NCBI RefSeq assembly: GCF_003970865.1
Contig: NZ_RXLZ01000009.1
Location: 1 to 64,000 of the forward strand
Source: Stenotrophomonas maltophilia
GTDB taxonomy: Bacteria; Pseudomonadota; Gammaproteobacteria; Xanthomonadales; Xanthomonadaceae
DNA: 64,000 nucleotides
Direction: 5' to 3'
A program made the translations under genes and the position numbers. Below the pieces are notes generated by a model. It saw only the letters and a list, made by a program, of their open reading frames with translations. It was not told the origin of the DNA and made no database searches. Below, piece by piece: positions 26,171 to 35,903 of this stretch. Positions within the stretch are counted from its first letter, which is position 1. The number at the start of each line of letters is the position of its first letter.

Positions 26171-28906
26171 CTAGAACTGGTAGTTGAATCGGCCCTCGCT
26201 TGCGGCCACGTTGGCGCCGACAACGCCCTCCCCCGATACAAGCCGCGCCAGAAACTCCCGACTGATCTCCGGCAACATCGAATTGGTCAATATCGCGTCG
26301 ATCATCCGCCCACCCGATTCGCCTTCGGTGCAGCGGCTCACCACCAGCTCCACCACCGAGTCGTCGTATTCGAACGGAATGCGATAGCGTGCCTCCACCC
26401 GCTTCTTGATGCGGTTCAACTGCAACCGCACGATGCGGCCCAGCATGTCCGCGCTCAGCGGGTAGTACGGAATCGCCACCAGCCGCCCCAGCAGCGCCGG
26501 CGGAAACACCTTCAGCAGTGGCGCGCGCAATGCCTTGGCCATGCTTTCCGGGTCGGGAACCAGTTCCGGATCGGCGCACAGGCTGGCGATCAGTTCGGTG
26601 CCGGCGTTGCTGGTCAGCAGGATCAGCGTGTTGCGGAAGTCGATGCGGCGGCCTTCGCCGTCTTCCATCCAGCCCTTGTCGAACACCTGGAAGAACAGCT
26701 CGTGCACATCCGGGTGTGCCTTCTCCACCTCGTCCAGCAGCACCACCGAGTACGGCTTGCGGCGCACCGCTTCGGTCAGCACACCACCCTCGCCATAACC
26801 CACATAGCCCGGCGGCGCCCCCTTCAGTGACGACACCGTATGTGCTTCCTGGTACTCGCTCATGTTGATGGTGATCAGGTTCTGCTCGCCGCCGTACAGC
26901 GCCTCGGCCAGCGCCAGCGCGGTTTCGGTCTTGCCCACGCCAGAGGTGCCCGCCAGCAGGAACACACCGATCGGCTTGTCCGGGTTGTCCAGGCCTGCGC
27001 GGCTGGTCTGGATGCGCTTGGCGATCATCTCCATCGCATGGTCCTGGCCGATCACGCGTTGGCCAAGCAACTCCGGCAGTCGCAGAACGGTGTCGATCTC
27101 GTTGCGTGCCATGCGCCCAACCGGAATGCCGGTCCAGTCGGCCACCACCGCCGCCACCGCCTGGTGATCGACCGTCGGCAGGATCAGCGGGGCCTCGCCC
27201 TGCAGTGCCGCCAGTTCGGCCTGTACCAGCTGCAGGCGTGCCAGCAACACATCACGGTCGCGTGCCTGCACCGGTACCGAGGCCACCACGGCATCACCAT
27301 CGGCCTGTGCCGCCGCCGCTTCCAGTGCGCTGCCGGTACCTTCCACGGGCACGTTGCCGCTGCGCAGCTGCGCACGCAGATCCAGCAACTCATCGACCAG
27401 CGCTTTCTCGGCCTGCCAGCGCTGCTCCAGCCTGGACAGGCGCTGCTGCTCATCCGCCAGCGCCTGCGCGCAGGTCGCGCCGCGCTCGGCCACCACGATG
27501 CCGATCGCGGATTCGCGGTCGATGATGGCCTGCTCGGTCTGCAGCGATTCAATCCGCCTGCGGCTGTCGTCCACCTCCGCTGGCACCGCGTGCAGGCTCA
27601 CCGCCACGCGTGCGCACGCGGTATCGAGCAGGCTGACCGACTTGTCCGGCAGCTGCCGCGCCGGGATGTAGCGATGGCTCAGCCTGACCGCAGCTTCCAG
27701 CGCTTCATCCAGGATCTGCACCTGGTGGTGCTTCTCCATCATGCTGGCCACGCCGCGCATCATCCGCACCGCACGCGCCTCGTCCGGCTCCTCCACCTGC
27801 ACCGCCTGGAATCGCCGGGTCAGCGCAGGGTCTTTCTCGATGTACTTCTTGTACTCGGCCCAGGTGGTGGCGCCCACCGTGCGCAGCGTGCCGCGCGCCA
27901 ATGCCGGCTTCAGCAGGTTGGCCGCATCGCCGGTGCCGGCCGCACCCCCGGCACCCACCAGGGTGTGGGTCTCGTCCACGAACAGGATGATCGGCGCCGG
28001 GCTGGCCTGCACTTCGTCGATCACCGCGCGCAGGCGCTGCTCGAACTCCCCCTTCATGCTGGCGCCCGCCTGCAGCAGGCCAACGTCCAGCGCGCGCAGC
28101 TGCACATCCTTCAGCGCGGGGGGTATGTCGCCGCGTGCGATGCGCTGGGCCAGGCCCTCGACCACGGCGGTCTTGCCGACCCCCGCTTCGCCGACCAGGA
28201 TCGGGTTGTTCTGCCGCCGCCGCATCAGGATGTCGACCACCTGGCGGATCTCATCATCGCGTCCGATGATCGGATCGAGCTTGCCATCGCGGGCCTGGGC
28301 GGTCAGGTCGGTGGTGAACCGCGCCAGCGCTTCCTGCTTGCCCATCGCAGCGGGTGCGATGGCACCGCTGGCATCGCCCGGTGCGGCAGCATTTCCCAGT
28401 GCGAAGCCATCGGTCGGTCGCTGGCCCTCTTCCGGCGAGCCGGCGATGATGCCGGCCAAGCCCTCGCTGAGCGCTTCCGGCTTCAGCTTGTCGAACTCGC
28501 GCGAGATCGCCGACAGCCCGCTACGCAGGCTGCGGCTGGAAAGCACGCCGAGCAACAGGTACGCACTGCGCACCTGCGCTTCGCCGAAACCGAGCGACGC
28601 CTGGATCCAGGCGCGTTCGACCGCCTCCTCCACCGCACTGGACAGATCGGTGACAGCACCCGCTCCGCGCGGCAGGCGCTCCAGCGCATCGGTGACGTCA
28701 CGCGCCAGCCGCGCCGGGTCCAGCTGCGCATGGCGCACGATGCGGTGCAGGTCCGAATCCTGCAGCTGCAACAGCTGGTGCAGCCAATGCACCAGCTCCA
28801 CGTTGGGGTTGCCGCGCAGCTTGCAGAACACGGTGGCGCTTTCGATGGCACGGTAGGCAAGCGGGTTGAGCTTGCCGAACAGCGCACTGCGGCGGATCTC
28901 GGTCAT
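26171..28906 (-). CDS. clpV: T6SS AAA+ ATPase ClpV (TssH)
   Basis: ClpV here has 911 residues and recycles the contracted TssB/TssC sheath. An N-terminal ClpN domain (1-150) precedes two AAA+ modules. The first Walker A is GEAGVGKT (239-246), with ILFVDETHTL as Walker B. The second Walker A is GTSGVGKTE near residue 635, with VVLLDEVEKAHPDV after it. The middle coiled-coil domain lies between them. Its ATG overlaps the tssG stop (ATGA). Full length and all motifs are intact. Confidence 0.96.
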   Translation of the reverse strand: MTEIRRSALFGKLNPLAYRAIESATVFCKLRGNPNVELVHWLHQLLQLQDSDLHRIVRHAQLDPARLARDVTDALERLPRGAGAVTDLSSAVEEAVERAWIQASLGFGEAQVRSAYLLLGVLSSRSLRSGLSAISREFDKLKPEALSEGLAGIIAGSPEEGQRPTDGFALGNAAAPGDASGAIAPAAMGKQEALARFTTDLTAQARDGKLDPIIGRDDEIRQVVDILMRRRQNNPILVGEAGVGKTAVVEGLAQRIARGDIPPALKDVQLRALDVGLLQAGASMKGEFEQRLRAVIDEVQASPAPIILFVDETHTLVGAGGAAGTGDAANLLKPALARGTLRTVGATTWAEYKKYIEKDPALTRRFQAVQVEEPDEARAVRMMRGVASMMEKHHQVQILDEALEAAVRLSHRYIPARQLPDKSVSLLDTACARVAVSLHAVPAEVDDSRRRIESLQTEQAIIDRESAIGIVVAERGATCAQALADEQQRLSRLEQRWQAEKALVDELLDLRAQLRSGNVPVEGTGSALEAAAAQADGDAVVASVPVQARDRDVLLARLQLVQAELAALQGEAPLILPTVDHQAVAAVVADWTGIPVGRMARNEIDTVLRLPELLGQRVIGQDHAMEMIAKRIQTSRAGLDNPDKPIGVFLLAGTSGVGKTETALALAEALYGGEQNLITINMSEYQEAHTVSSLKGAPPGYVGYGEGGVLTEAVRRKPYSVVLLDEVEKAHPDVHELFFQVFDKGWMEDGEGRRIDFRNTLILLTSNAGTELIASLCADPELVPDPESMAKALRAPLLKVFPPALLGRLVAIPYYPLSADMLGRIVRLQLNRIKKRVEARYRIPFEYDDSVVELVVSRCTEGESGGRMIDAILTNSMLPEISREFLARLVSGEGVVGANVAASEGRFNYQF

Positions 28907-29970
28907 GGCAGGGGTCCAGGTCGGTCGGTGAAGGCCATCGCGGCGCGCGGATGCACGACCACGTCGTCGGCGTCGGCCACGCTCCAGGCGCGTCGACCCA
29001 GCCAGGTGTCCAGGCCAAGGCGCCCACTGCGGGCCAGTCGCAGCGTCGGCACTTGGTCGGCGCGCAGCAGCAGCTGCACATCCCAGGCCTGGGTGTCGCC
29101 GCTGTGGCTGCGTATCAGGGCTGCCAGGCGTGGCAGCTGCGTGCCACCCGGCAACCAGCGGCGGAAGCTGGCCAGGTCAAGCGGGCCGATGCGCAGGCGG
29201 AAACGATGCTGGCACCCGCGTACCTGCGCGCCCAGCACCGCACTGCGGCCCAGCCGGTTGCTGCGCACCCCCAGGTGCAGCTGCGCATCCTCGGGCAGGC
29301 GCATCCATTCGGCGACAAAGCCGATCACCTGTGCCGGCACCTGCAACGCCGCTTCTGTCAGCGCACGCAGGCCCCCGGCATTGCGCGCCATCGGCAACAG
29401 GTGCCCGGCGTGATGGCGGCGGAAGTCATCGTCCAGCGCATCACGGCGCTGCAGTGCGGGGGATGCGATGCCGACCAACGCCCCCAGGTACAGGCGGAAG
29501 CGGTCGTCCTCTGGCCGGTCGGCCTGTACCACGGGTTGTGCATCAGCCCAGGCGCGGTAGAACAGGCTCATCAGACGGTGATGGAACAGGTCGGCGAACG
29601 CCACCAGGCTGTCATCGCGTGCGCTGCGCTGCCGCTGCAGTGCGTACTCGGTCAGGTGCAGTGGCAAGGGACCGTTCGGTCCGAACAGGCCGAAGCCGAG
29701 CGTGCGCAACTGCGGTGGGCACGTGCGGGTTGCCGGGACCATCGCATCGACATCCCGGGGGGCGAAGGCCAGGCTCGGTGCCTGCCGCAACCGCAGCGGA
29801 TCCTCCTCCGGGCGCGTCGAGCACCCCCAGCGCGGCAGGTGTGGGTGCGCCCGTTCCAGCAGGCGCAGCGCTGTGAACGCCTCGAACGCGTGCGGTGCCG
29901 CGGCCAGCGCCTGCAGCAGCGCAGCGCGCGCGCCTACAGCGCCAGCAGCGCGCCCGGTCTGGCCGTCCAT
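28903..29970 (-). CDS. tssG: T6SS baseplate protein TssG (ImpH/VasB)
   Basis: TssG here has 355 residues, the usual size. Recognisable parts are FEAFTALRLLERAHP near the N-terminus, PSLAFAPRDVD, LGFGLFGPNGPLPLHLTEY (about 90-108), FHHRLMSLFYRAW, and GTQLPRLAALI near the C-terminus. These are the family's conserved baseplate texts. The ATG lies inside the end of tssF (37-nt overlap) and is preceded by GAGGTGG. TssG forms the wedge with TssF and TssE. Confidence 0.95.
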   Translation of the reverse strand: MDGQTGRAAGAVGARAALLQALAAAPHAFEAFTALRLLERAHPHLPRWGCSTRPEEDPLRLRQAPSLAFAPRDVDAMVPATRTCPPQLRTLGFGLFGPNGPLPLHLTEYALQRQRSARDDSLVAFADLFHHRLMSLFYRAWADAQPVVQADRPEDDRFRLYLGALVGIASPALQRRDALDDDFRRHHAGHLLPMARNAGGLRALTEAALQVPAQVIGFVAEWMRLPEDAQLHLGVRSNRLGRSAVLGAQVRGCQHRFRLRIGPLDLASFRRWLPGGTQLPRLAALIRSHSGDTQAWDVQLLLRADQVPTLRLARSGRLGLDTWLGRRAWSVADADDVVVHPRAAMAFTDRPGPLP

Positions 29971-31805
29971 CGGGCCACCTCGTTGCGTTCAACGGTGCGC
30001 AGCACGGTTTCGGTGAAGGCATTGATCGAAACGTAGCGTGCGAAGAACTGGCGCATCACTGCCGCCAGCAGATAGGCCCCGGTTCCTTCGAAAGCAGCAT
30101 CCTCGCAGGTCAGGGTGATCTCCAGCCCACGGCCGAAGGTGATTGGGCCGGGCACCGGGATGCGGCGCACGATCGAACGCGCTGACACGCCCCGCAGTCC
30201 CTCCAGCTGGCGCTGCGCGCCGGCATCATGTGGATCGCAGTACAGCGCCAGCATTTCGCGCAACGCATCGGTACCGCGTGCGTCGCCGTCCTCGAACAGC
30301 GACAGGTAGTTCAGCTGCAGGTGGCTGAGCAGTTTCCAGGCACTTTCGCCGCCGTCGCCGGCCGGCTGTGGACGGGTCGGTCCGGCCACGCAGCGGATCG
30401 CGGTGACCGGTGCACCATCGTCCAGGCTGAAGTCGGTGCGTCCCTTGCCCACCGGCATCTGCAACGGCAGGTCACGATTGCTGCACAGCAGCTGCAGCCC
30501 CAGCTGGCGCAGCCGGCTGGGGAAGGGTCGGTCGGCAGCATCGACCAGGCTGATGAACATCTCGCTGCCCACATAGCTGGAGCGTGCGCCCTGCCGCCGC
30601 TGGCGAGCCGACAGCTGGCGCGGCTCGCGACGCAGCGTGTAGTACGCGCCTTGCGGATCGTGCCAGGTACGCGCCTGGCTGCCATAGAACGGCGCGAAGC
30701 GCTGCTCGGGCGACTGGCCGTCACCGTAGCCGTCCACGGCGATGACGCTATGCACTTCCAGGTCCAGCGGACGGGTACGGTCGGGCAGCACATGGTATTC
30801 GTGGCGTCCGGGCGACAGGTGCACGCGGTCGGCCGCCTGCGGAAACAGGTTGATGGCCGGCGTGCAGTACAGGCGGAAGTTGTCCGCGCCCAACGCATTG
30901 TGCAGGCCGGGCTCACTGCGATCGAACAGGATCACGACTTCCAGCTGGTTGCCGGTGGCCCGCTGCAGCACCGGCCTCAACCCGGTCAGTTCGACGAACA
31001 GGAACCGCTCCGGGCAGGCGAAATACTCCTGCAGCAGCCGGTAGCCACTGAACGAACGCCCGTCATACGGCAGCAATGCCTGCGTGTCATCGAAACCGGC
31101 CGGCTGCAGGGCCTCAGCGGGCTGCCAGTGGGCCGGGCCTCCCGCGCGCAGCCAGCAGCCACACGCGTTACCCATCAGCTGCTCATACAGCCGCCGTGGC
31201 AGGCCATCGGTGCCGGCCAGGAACAACGGCAGGCGATCGAGCGACAACGTCTCCAGCGGTACGCCCGCCTGTGCCTGCAGGCGCAGGCGCAGCCCCGCAC
31301 GCGCCGCGCTGTCGGTGGGAATTGCGACCTCCGCCGCAGCCAATGCCGCCGGATTCTCGAAATAGCGCGCTTCCACCAGCTGCAGTGGCCACAACGTCAC
31401 CTCATGCGCGGTGCGGTACTCACAGGCCGTGCGCTCACCGGCCATTGGCGTGGCAACGAGGCGGCTGTGGCGGGGCACACGGTGGCCCGCAGCCAGCTTG
31501 GCGTCCTTCAGGTCTGGCTGCAGCTGCACGACGGCCATGGAAGGGACCGGCGCCAGGAAATGCGGATACACCATCTCCAGCAGGTGCTGGGTGAATACCG
31601 GAAACTGCGCCTCCAGCTTCACCTGCACGCGAGCGGCAAGGAAGGCAAAGCCTTCCAGCAGGCGCTCGACATAGGGATCGGCACACTCCATGCCATCCAT
31701 GCCGAGGCGCCCGGCGATCTTCGGGAACTCGCGGGCGAACTCTGCGCCCATGCCACGGATGTGCTGCAGCTCGCGGTTGTAGTGGCGGAGCAGGCGCGGA
31801 TCCAT
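29934..31805 (-). CDS. tssF: T6SS baseplate protein TssF (ImpG/VasA)
   Basis: TssF here has 623 residues and opens with the family N-terminus MDPRLLRHYNRELQHIRGMG, followed by EFAREFPKIAGRLGMD and DPYVERLLEGFAFL. The ATG overlaps the tssE stop by one base (TGATG). The frame stays open further upstream, but there it runs inside tssE. Near the C-terminus RGLEITLTCEDAAFEGTGAYLL is followed by NAFTETVL, the usual end. It is a core baseplate wedge component. Confidence 0.96.
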   Translation of the reverse strand: MDPRLLRHYNRELQHIRGMGAEFAREFPKIAGRLGMDGMECADPYVERLLEGFAFLAARVQVKLEAQFPVFTQHLLEMVYPHFLAPVPSMAVVQLQPDLKDAKLAAGHRVPRHSRLVATPMAGERTACEYRTAHEVTLWPLQLVEARYFENPAALAAAEVAIPTDSAARAGLRLRLQAQAGVPLETLSLDRLPLFLAGTDGLPRRLYEQLMGNACGCWLRAGGPAHWQPAEALQPAGFDDTQALLPYDGRSFSGYRLLQEYFACPERFLFVELTGLRPVLQRATGNQLEVVILFDRSEPGLHNALGADNFRLYCTPAINLFPQAADRVHLSPGRHEYHVLPDRTRPLDLEVHSVIAVDGYGDGQSPEQRFAPFYGSQARTWHDPQGAYYTLRREPRQLSARQRRQGARSSYVGSEMFISLVDAADRPFPSRLRQLGLQLLCSNRDLPLQMPVGKGRTDFSLDDGAPVTAIRCVAGPTRPQPAGDGGESAWKLLSHLQLNYLSLFEDGDARGTDALREMLALYCDPHDAGAQRQLEGLRGVSARSIVRRIPVPGPITFGRGLEITLTCEDAAFEGTGAYLLAAVMRQFFARYVSINAFTETVLRTVERNEVARWTARPGALLAL

Positions 31806-32308
31806 CAGGCATTGCCCTCGACCAGGTCCATGCGGCCGGTCTCCAGGTCCACCTCGGTCTTCAGGTAGAGATTCAGCGGGATCGGCTGCGCCCACATTTC
31901 CGAGCGGATGTCGAACACCAGCGAGCGCCGGTCCATCCGTTGCGCGTTGGCCTGGACGGTAACCTGCAGCGTGTGTGCGATCAGGCGCGGCTCGAAGGCG
32001 AGGATGGCCTCGCGCAGCCGCCGCTGCAGCGTTGCGACATCCAGTCCGGCCAGCTCCAGCCCGGTCAGGTCCGGAATGCCGTAGTTGAGCACCGAGCCGG
32101 CGACGTCGGGCGCATCGTCCAGGCGCATGCTGGCCGCCAGGTGCACGCTGTTGAGCAGCCACGACAGGTCGCGCATCACGCACTCGCGCAGTCGGCTGGC
32201 GGAGATCACTCGCTGTTCGCGGCTTTCGTCGCGCTGCAGCGGTGCATCGTCGGTCAACCGGTCCAGCAGGGACGGCTGCAGGCGCTCGGTGGTGGTCAGC
32301 TCGGCCAT
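31805..32308 (-). CDS. tssE: T6SS baseplate protein TssE (gp25-like)
   Basis: TssE here has 167 residues. The N-terminus LQPSLLDRLTDD and the gp25/LysM-like core (VMRDLSWLLNS, VLNYGIPDLTG, AILAFEPRLI) are clear. It resembles phage T4 gp25, and TssE helps trigger sheath polymerisation at the baseplate. It follows tagJ by 9 nt and is joined to tssF by a one-base overlap. Length is normal. Confidence 0.95.
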   Translation of the reverse strand: MAELTTTERLQPSLLDRLTDDAPLQRDESREQRVISASRLRECVMRDLSWLLNSVHLAASMRLDDAPDVAGSVLNYGIPDLTGLELAGLDVATLQRRLREAILAFEPRLIAHTLQVTVQANAQRMDRRSLVFDIRSEMWAQPIPLNLYLKTEVDLETGRMDLVEGNA

Positions 32309-32317
32309 CGGCGCATC

Positions 32318-33127
32318 TCAGTCCGCACGCTGCAGCCGCAGCTGCCGGATCTGCAGCAGAGGATGATCACCGCTGTCGGTGGCCAGCATGCGTTGGCCAC
32401 TGCCGATGCCGTGCTCGTCCCATTCACTGCGCCGGGCCAGCTGCAGGCCGCTGTCATCGCCGGCTTCGCTGCCCGGATAACGTACCGGCACGAACGCACG
32501 CAGCGCACTGCCCTGGCGCAGGTGCAGTTCGGCCGGTGCCCAGACCAGGTCACGCAGGTCTTCGGGAGGATCGATGCGCAGTTCAGCCAGGCCATCCAGC
32601 GGCAGCCACGCATAGCCGCTGGGGGTGATCACTTCCAGGCAGGGGCCGAAACGCGGGTCGGCATCGGCGATCCACTCGAACGGCTCGCCATCACAGTCAC
32701 CCGCGATTGCCGGTGCCTGCGAGAACGCCTGTTCGCGCAGTTCAATGGCTGCGTCGATGTGGCCCTGCTGCTGCAGCTGCAGCGCCTGCAGCAGCGGTGC
32801 CAGCCAGGGTTGCGGCGTGCCCAGTACAGGCGGCAGGCGCGTGCCGGCGAATACCTCGGCGCGTACCTGCTCGGCACACAGCAGGGCGTGGCCGGCACTG
32901 CCCAGCAGCGACAGGCTGGCGTCGAGCTGCACGGCCGCCTGCAGCTGGGCCCCGGCCCGTTGCCACTGGCCGAGCACGGCCAGCAGCTGGAACAGGAAAA
33001 CACGTTCAGCGGCGGCGGTCGGTGCGGCACGCACACGTTCGCGCTGCGCCTGCAGCGCGCCGCCCAGGTCACCGGCCCGCAGCAGGTCCACGGCCGGTGC
33101 GGAAGCGGTGGTGGGCGGCACGTTCAT
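32318..33127 (-). CDS. tagJ: T6SS accessory protein TagJ (ImpE/SciE)
   Basis: This 269-residue ImpE-family protein has an N-terminal TPR-like helical part (ALQAQRERVRAAP, AERVFLFQLLAVLGQW) and a C-terminal beta-rich part (EWIADADPRFGPCLEVI). In other T6SS TagJ binds the sheath protein TssB and ClpV and modulates sheath disassembly. It sits 3 nt after hcp and 9 nt before tssE, an arrangement seen in systems that have TagJ. Confidence 0.92.
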   Translation of the reverse strand: MNVPPTTASAPAVDLLRAGDLGGALQAQRERVRAAPTAAAERVFLFQLLAVLGQWQRAGAQLQAAVQLDASLSLLGSAGHALLCAEQVRAEVFAGTRLPPVLGTPQPWLAPLLQALQLQQQGHIDAAIELREQAFSQAPAIAGDCDGEPFEWIADADPRFGPCLEVITPSGYAWLPLDGLAELRIDPPEDLRDLVWAPAELHLRQGSALRAFVPVRYPGSEAGDDSGLQLARRSEWDEHGIGSGQRMLATDSGDHPLLQIRQLRLQRAD

Positions 33128-33130
33128 GCA

Positions 33131-33631
33131 TCAGCCCTTGGCCACGGCCTGCATGTCGTAGGTGAAGGTCTTGGCCGCGCCGTCGGCGGTGCCGTCGGGC
33201 TTCTGCGGCTGGAACCCATACTGGAACTTGCCGAAATGCAGGGTGATGTTCTCGGTCAGGCGGTCCTCACCGCCGGAGCCGCCGGTGGATACCGATGTGA
33301 TCAGCACGCCGTTGGACAGGTGCAGGGTCACGTAGTCGGTCTGCTCGCCGGTGGCGTTGGTCACGTACAACCACGCCTCCTCGATGCGTGCACCGGTGCT
33401 GGCAGCCTGCAGCAGCGCGTTGGAGCTCTTGTCCACGTACTTGGTGATGGAGATGTCCTGCACGTGGGCCTTGCCACCGGAACTGACGCCACCGCTGTGC
33501 AGGTCGCCGCTGTTGCTGACGCCCCACGACCAGGCCAGTACCGGAATCTCGTTCTTGTGCTTGGCGTGGGTCGAGCCACCTTCGATGGTGACGCTGCCAC
33601 CCTTGAACTTCAGATGCATGTCGAATGCCAT
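33131..33631 (-). CDS. hcp: T6SS inner-tube protein Hcp (TssD)
   Basis: Hcp here has 166 residues, beginning MAFDMHLKFKG with an AAGGAG ribosome site. Recognisable parts are VLAWSWGVSNSG (about 30-41), KAHVQDISITKYVDKSSNALL and FTYDMQAV at the end. Hcp hexamers stack into the tube propelled by the sheath and can carry small effectors in the lumen. It is preceded by a 77-nt gap from tssC that includes a GC-rich palindrome but no T-run. No C-terminal effector extension is present. Confidence 0.96.
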   Translation of the reverse strand: MAFDMHLKFKGGSVTIEGGSTHAKHKNEIPVLAWSWGVSNSGDLHSGGVSSGGKAHVQDISITKYVDKSSNALLQAASTGARIEEAWLYVTNATGEQTDYVTLHLSNGVLITSVSTGGSGGEDRLTENITLHFGKFQYGFQPQKPDGTADGAAKTFTYDMQAVAKG

Positions 33632-33708
33632 GGAACTGCTCCTTCAATCGGCTGTCGAATCGGTTCGCCGGCCAGGGCCTGGCCAGCGCGGGAAGGGGAA
33701 CGGGAAGA

Positions 33709-35205
33709 TCAGGCCTTGGCCTGTGATGGCAGGCGCGAAACCAGCCGCAGCGAAACGGTCAGTCCTTCCAGCTGGTAGTGCGGTTTCAGGAAGAACTTGG
33801 AGGTGTAATAGCCAGGCGCACCTTCCACCTCCTCCACCACCACCTCGGCAGCGGCGAGCGGATGGCTGGCCTTGTACTCCTCGCTGGAGTTGGCCGGATC
33901 GCCGTCGACGTAGTTGAGAATCCAGTTGCCCAGCCATTTCTGCATCTGCTCGCGGCTGGAGAACGAACCGATCTTGTCGCGCACGATGCACTTGAGGTAG
34001 TGCGCGAAGCGGTTGCAGGCGAACATATACGGCAGCCGGGCCGCCAGCGCTGCGTTGGCGGTGGCATCGGGGTTGTCGTACTCGGCGGGCTTGTTCAACG
34101 ACTGCGCGCTGATGAAGGCCGCCATGTCCGAGTTCTTGCGATGGACGAGTGGCATCAGGCCGAGCTTGTCCAGCTCGGCGGAGCGACGGTCGGTGATCGC
34201 CACCTCGGTCGGGCACTTCATGTCCACGCCACCGTCGTCAGTCGGGAAGGTATGCGTGGGCAGGCCTTCCACCGCGCCACCGGACTCGATGCCGCGGATC
34301 CTGGAGCACCAGCCGTACTGCTTGAACGAGCGGTTGATGTTGACCGCCATCGCATAAGCCGCGTTCTGCCAGGTGTAGCGGCTCGAATCGGCACCGGAGG
34401 TGTCTTCTTCGAAATCGAACTCGTCCACCGGATCGGTGGCGGCGCCGTAGGGCAGGCGCGCCAGCGTGCGCGGCATCGCCAGCCCGATGTACTTGGAATC
34501 TTCCGAGTCGCGCAGCGAGCGCCAGGCGGCGTAGTCGGGCGTGGTGAAGATCTTGGCCAGATCGCGCGGGTTGGCCAGTTCATCCCAGCCATCCATGCCC
34601 AGCAGGCGCGGTGCCGCCGCCGACAGGAACGGTGCATGCGCTGCCGACGCCACCTGGGCCATGCCGGCCAGCAGCTCGACATCCTGCGGGCTCTGGTCGA
34701 AGTAGTAATCACCCACCAGGCAGCCGTAGGGCTCGCCGCCCAGCTGGCCGTACTCGTGCTCGTAGACCTTCTTGAAGATCGGGCTCTGGTCCCAGGCGGT
34801 GCCCTTGTAGCGCTTCAGGGTCTTGCCCAGTTCCTTCTTCGATACATTGAAGACCCGGATCTTCAGCTGGGTATCGGTCTCGGTGTTGTTGACCAGGTAA
34901 TGCAGGCCGCGCCAGGCACCTTCCAGCTGCTGGAAGTCCGGATGGTGCAGGATCTGGTTGAGCTGTGCAGTCAGCGTTCGATCGATCTCGGCGATGTAGG
35001 CCTTGATCGTCTGCGAGACATCGTCGCTGACGATGTCCGCGCGGCTGAGCACCTGTTCGGCCAGCGTGCGTACCGCCGATTCCACTTCCTGCTGGGCACG
35101 GTCGCTCTTCGGCCGGAACTGCTTGTTCAGCAGTTCGGCGAAGCCGCCCGATTCCAGTGCGGTGCCGGTATCGCTGCCGGCTTCGATCAGCTGTTCGGTC
35201 GACAT
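33709..35205 (-). CDS. tssC: T6SS contractile sheath large subunit TssC
   Basis: TssC here has 498 residues. The ATG after the GGGGAG ribosome site opens the family N-terminus MSTEQLIEAGS; upstream codons of the frame belong to tssB sequence. Conserved stretches are present: HHPDFQQLEGAWRGLHYLVN, DYYFDQSPQDVELL, FLSAAAPRLLGM, and RFAHYLKCIVRDKIGSF near the C-terminus. It forms the helical sheath with TssB. It starts 4 nt past the tssB stop. Confidence 0.97.
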   Translation of the reverse strand: MSTEQLIEAGSDTGTALESGGFAELLNKQFRPKSDRAQQEVESAVRTLAEQVLSRADIVSDDVSQTIKAYIAEIDRTLTAQLNQILHHPDFQQLEGAWRGLHYLVNNTETDTQLKIRVFNVSKKELGKTLKRYKGTAWDQSPIFKKVYEHEYGQLGGEPYGCLVGDYYFDQSPQDVELLAGMAQVASAAHAPFLSAAAPRLLGMDGWDELANPRDLAKIFTTPDYAAWRSLRDSEDSKYIGLAMPRTLARLPYGAATDPVDEFDFEEDTSGADSSRYTWQNAAYAMAVNINRSFKQYGWCSRIRGIESGGAVEGLPTHTFPTDDGGVDMKCPTEVAITDRRSAELDKLGLMPLVHRKNSDMAAFISAQSLNKPAEYDNPDATANAALAARLPYMFACNRFAHYLKCIVRDKIGSFSSREQMQKWLGNWILNYVDGDPANSSEEYKASHPLAAAEVVVEEVEGAPGYYTSKFFLKPHYQLEGLTVSLRLVSRLPSQAKA

Positions 35206-35209
35206 GGTG

Positions 35210-35716
35210 TTACTCCCCGTCCTTGCCATCGCTGTTCGGCGCGGCGACCAGTGCCTGCAGCAGCGCCGGGTCACGGATCGCCTGCGCGATCAACGCCTCC
35301 GCACCGGCCTTGCCGTCCATGTAGGTATCCAGGTTCGCCAGTTGCGCACGCGCCTGCAGCAGCTTGGCCAACGGCTCGACGCGGCGCGCCACGGCGGCCG
35401 GCGAGAAGTCGTCCATGCTCTCAAAGGTGATGTCCACGCTCAGGCTGCCTTCGCCGGTCAGCGTGTTTGGCACGCTGAAGGCGACCCGCGGCTTCATCGA
35501 CTGCAGCCGGCTGTCGAAGTTGTCGACATCGATCTCCAGCGCCTTGCGCTCTTCCAGTGACGGCAGGTCGCCGGCGTTGGCGCCGGACAGGTCGGACATC
35601 ACGCCCATCACGAAGGGCAGCTGTACCTTCTTCTGCGCCCCGTAGACCTCAACGTCGTACTCGATCTGCACCCGCGGTGCCCGATTGCGGGCAATGAACT
35701 TCTGGCTGTTCGCCAT
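35210..35716 (-). CDS. tssB: T6SS contractile sheath small subunit TssB
   Basis: TssB here has 168 residues, start MANSQKFIARNRAPRVQIEY with GGAGG upstream. The longer frame above it is promoter region. Family text includes VQLPFVMGVMSDLSG and FDSRLQSMKPR. It is the first gene of an eight-gene core operon (tssB to clpV) that continues into the cargo block. A TGAGACGAATTG motif lies about 92 nt before the ATG. Confidence 0.96.
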   Translation of the reverse strand: MANSQKFIARNRAPRVQIEYDVEVYGAQKKVQLPFVMGVMSDLSGANAGDLPSLEERKALEIDVDNFDSRLQSMKPRVAFSVPNTLTGEGSLSVDITFESMDDFSPAAVARRVEPLAKLLQARAQLANLDTYMDGKAGAEALIAQAIRDPALLQALVAAPNSDGKDGE

Positions 35717-35807
35717 GGCCTGGCCTCCGATGGAAACGGGTCGTGCCGGGCGCCCGCGGGCGTCGGCCTCGATGCCGGGCAAGTCTGGGAGACCGCCACG
35801 CAGGCCT

Positions 35808-35824
35808 CCCGACAATTCGTCTCA
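35808..35824 (-). promoter_or_regulatory. Candidate ECF-sigma promoter element upstream of tssB
   Basis: The minus strand reads TGAGACGAATTGTCGGG, identical to the copy before tssK. It lies in the 187-nt divergent region between tssB and the AraC-type gene, about 92 nt before tssB. Confidence 0.6.
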
Positions 35825-35903
35825 GCGTGGTCGCCGGGGTTCGCGGCGGGCCGATGATGGGTTTTCAGCGCAACTGTCGGTATCGACAGGACAGGCCCAG
35901 GGG

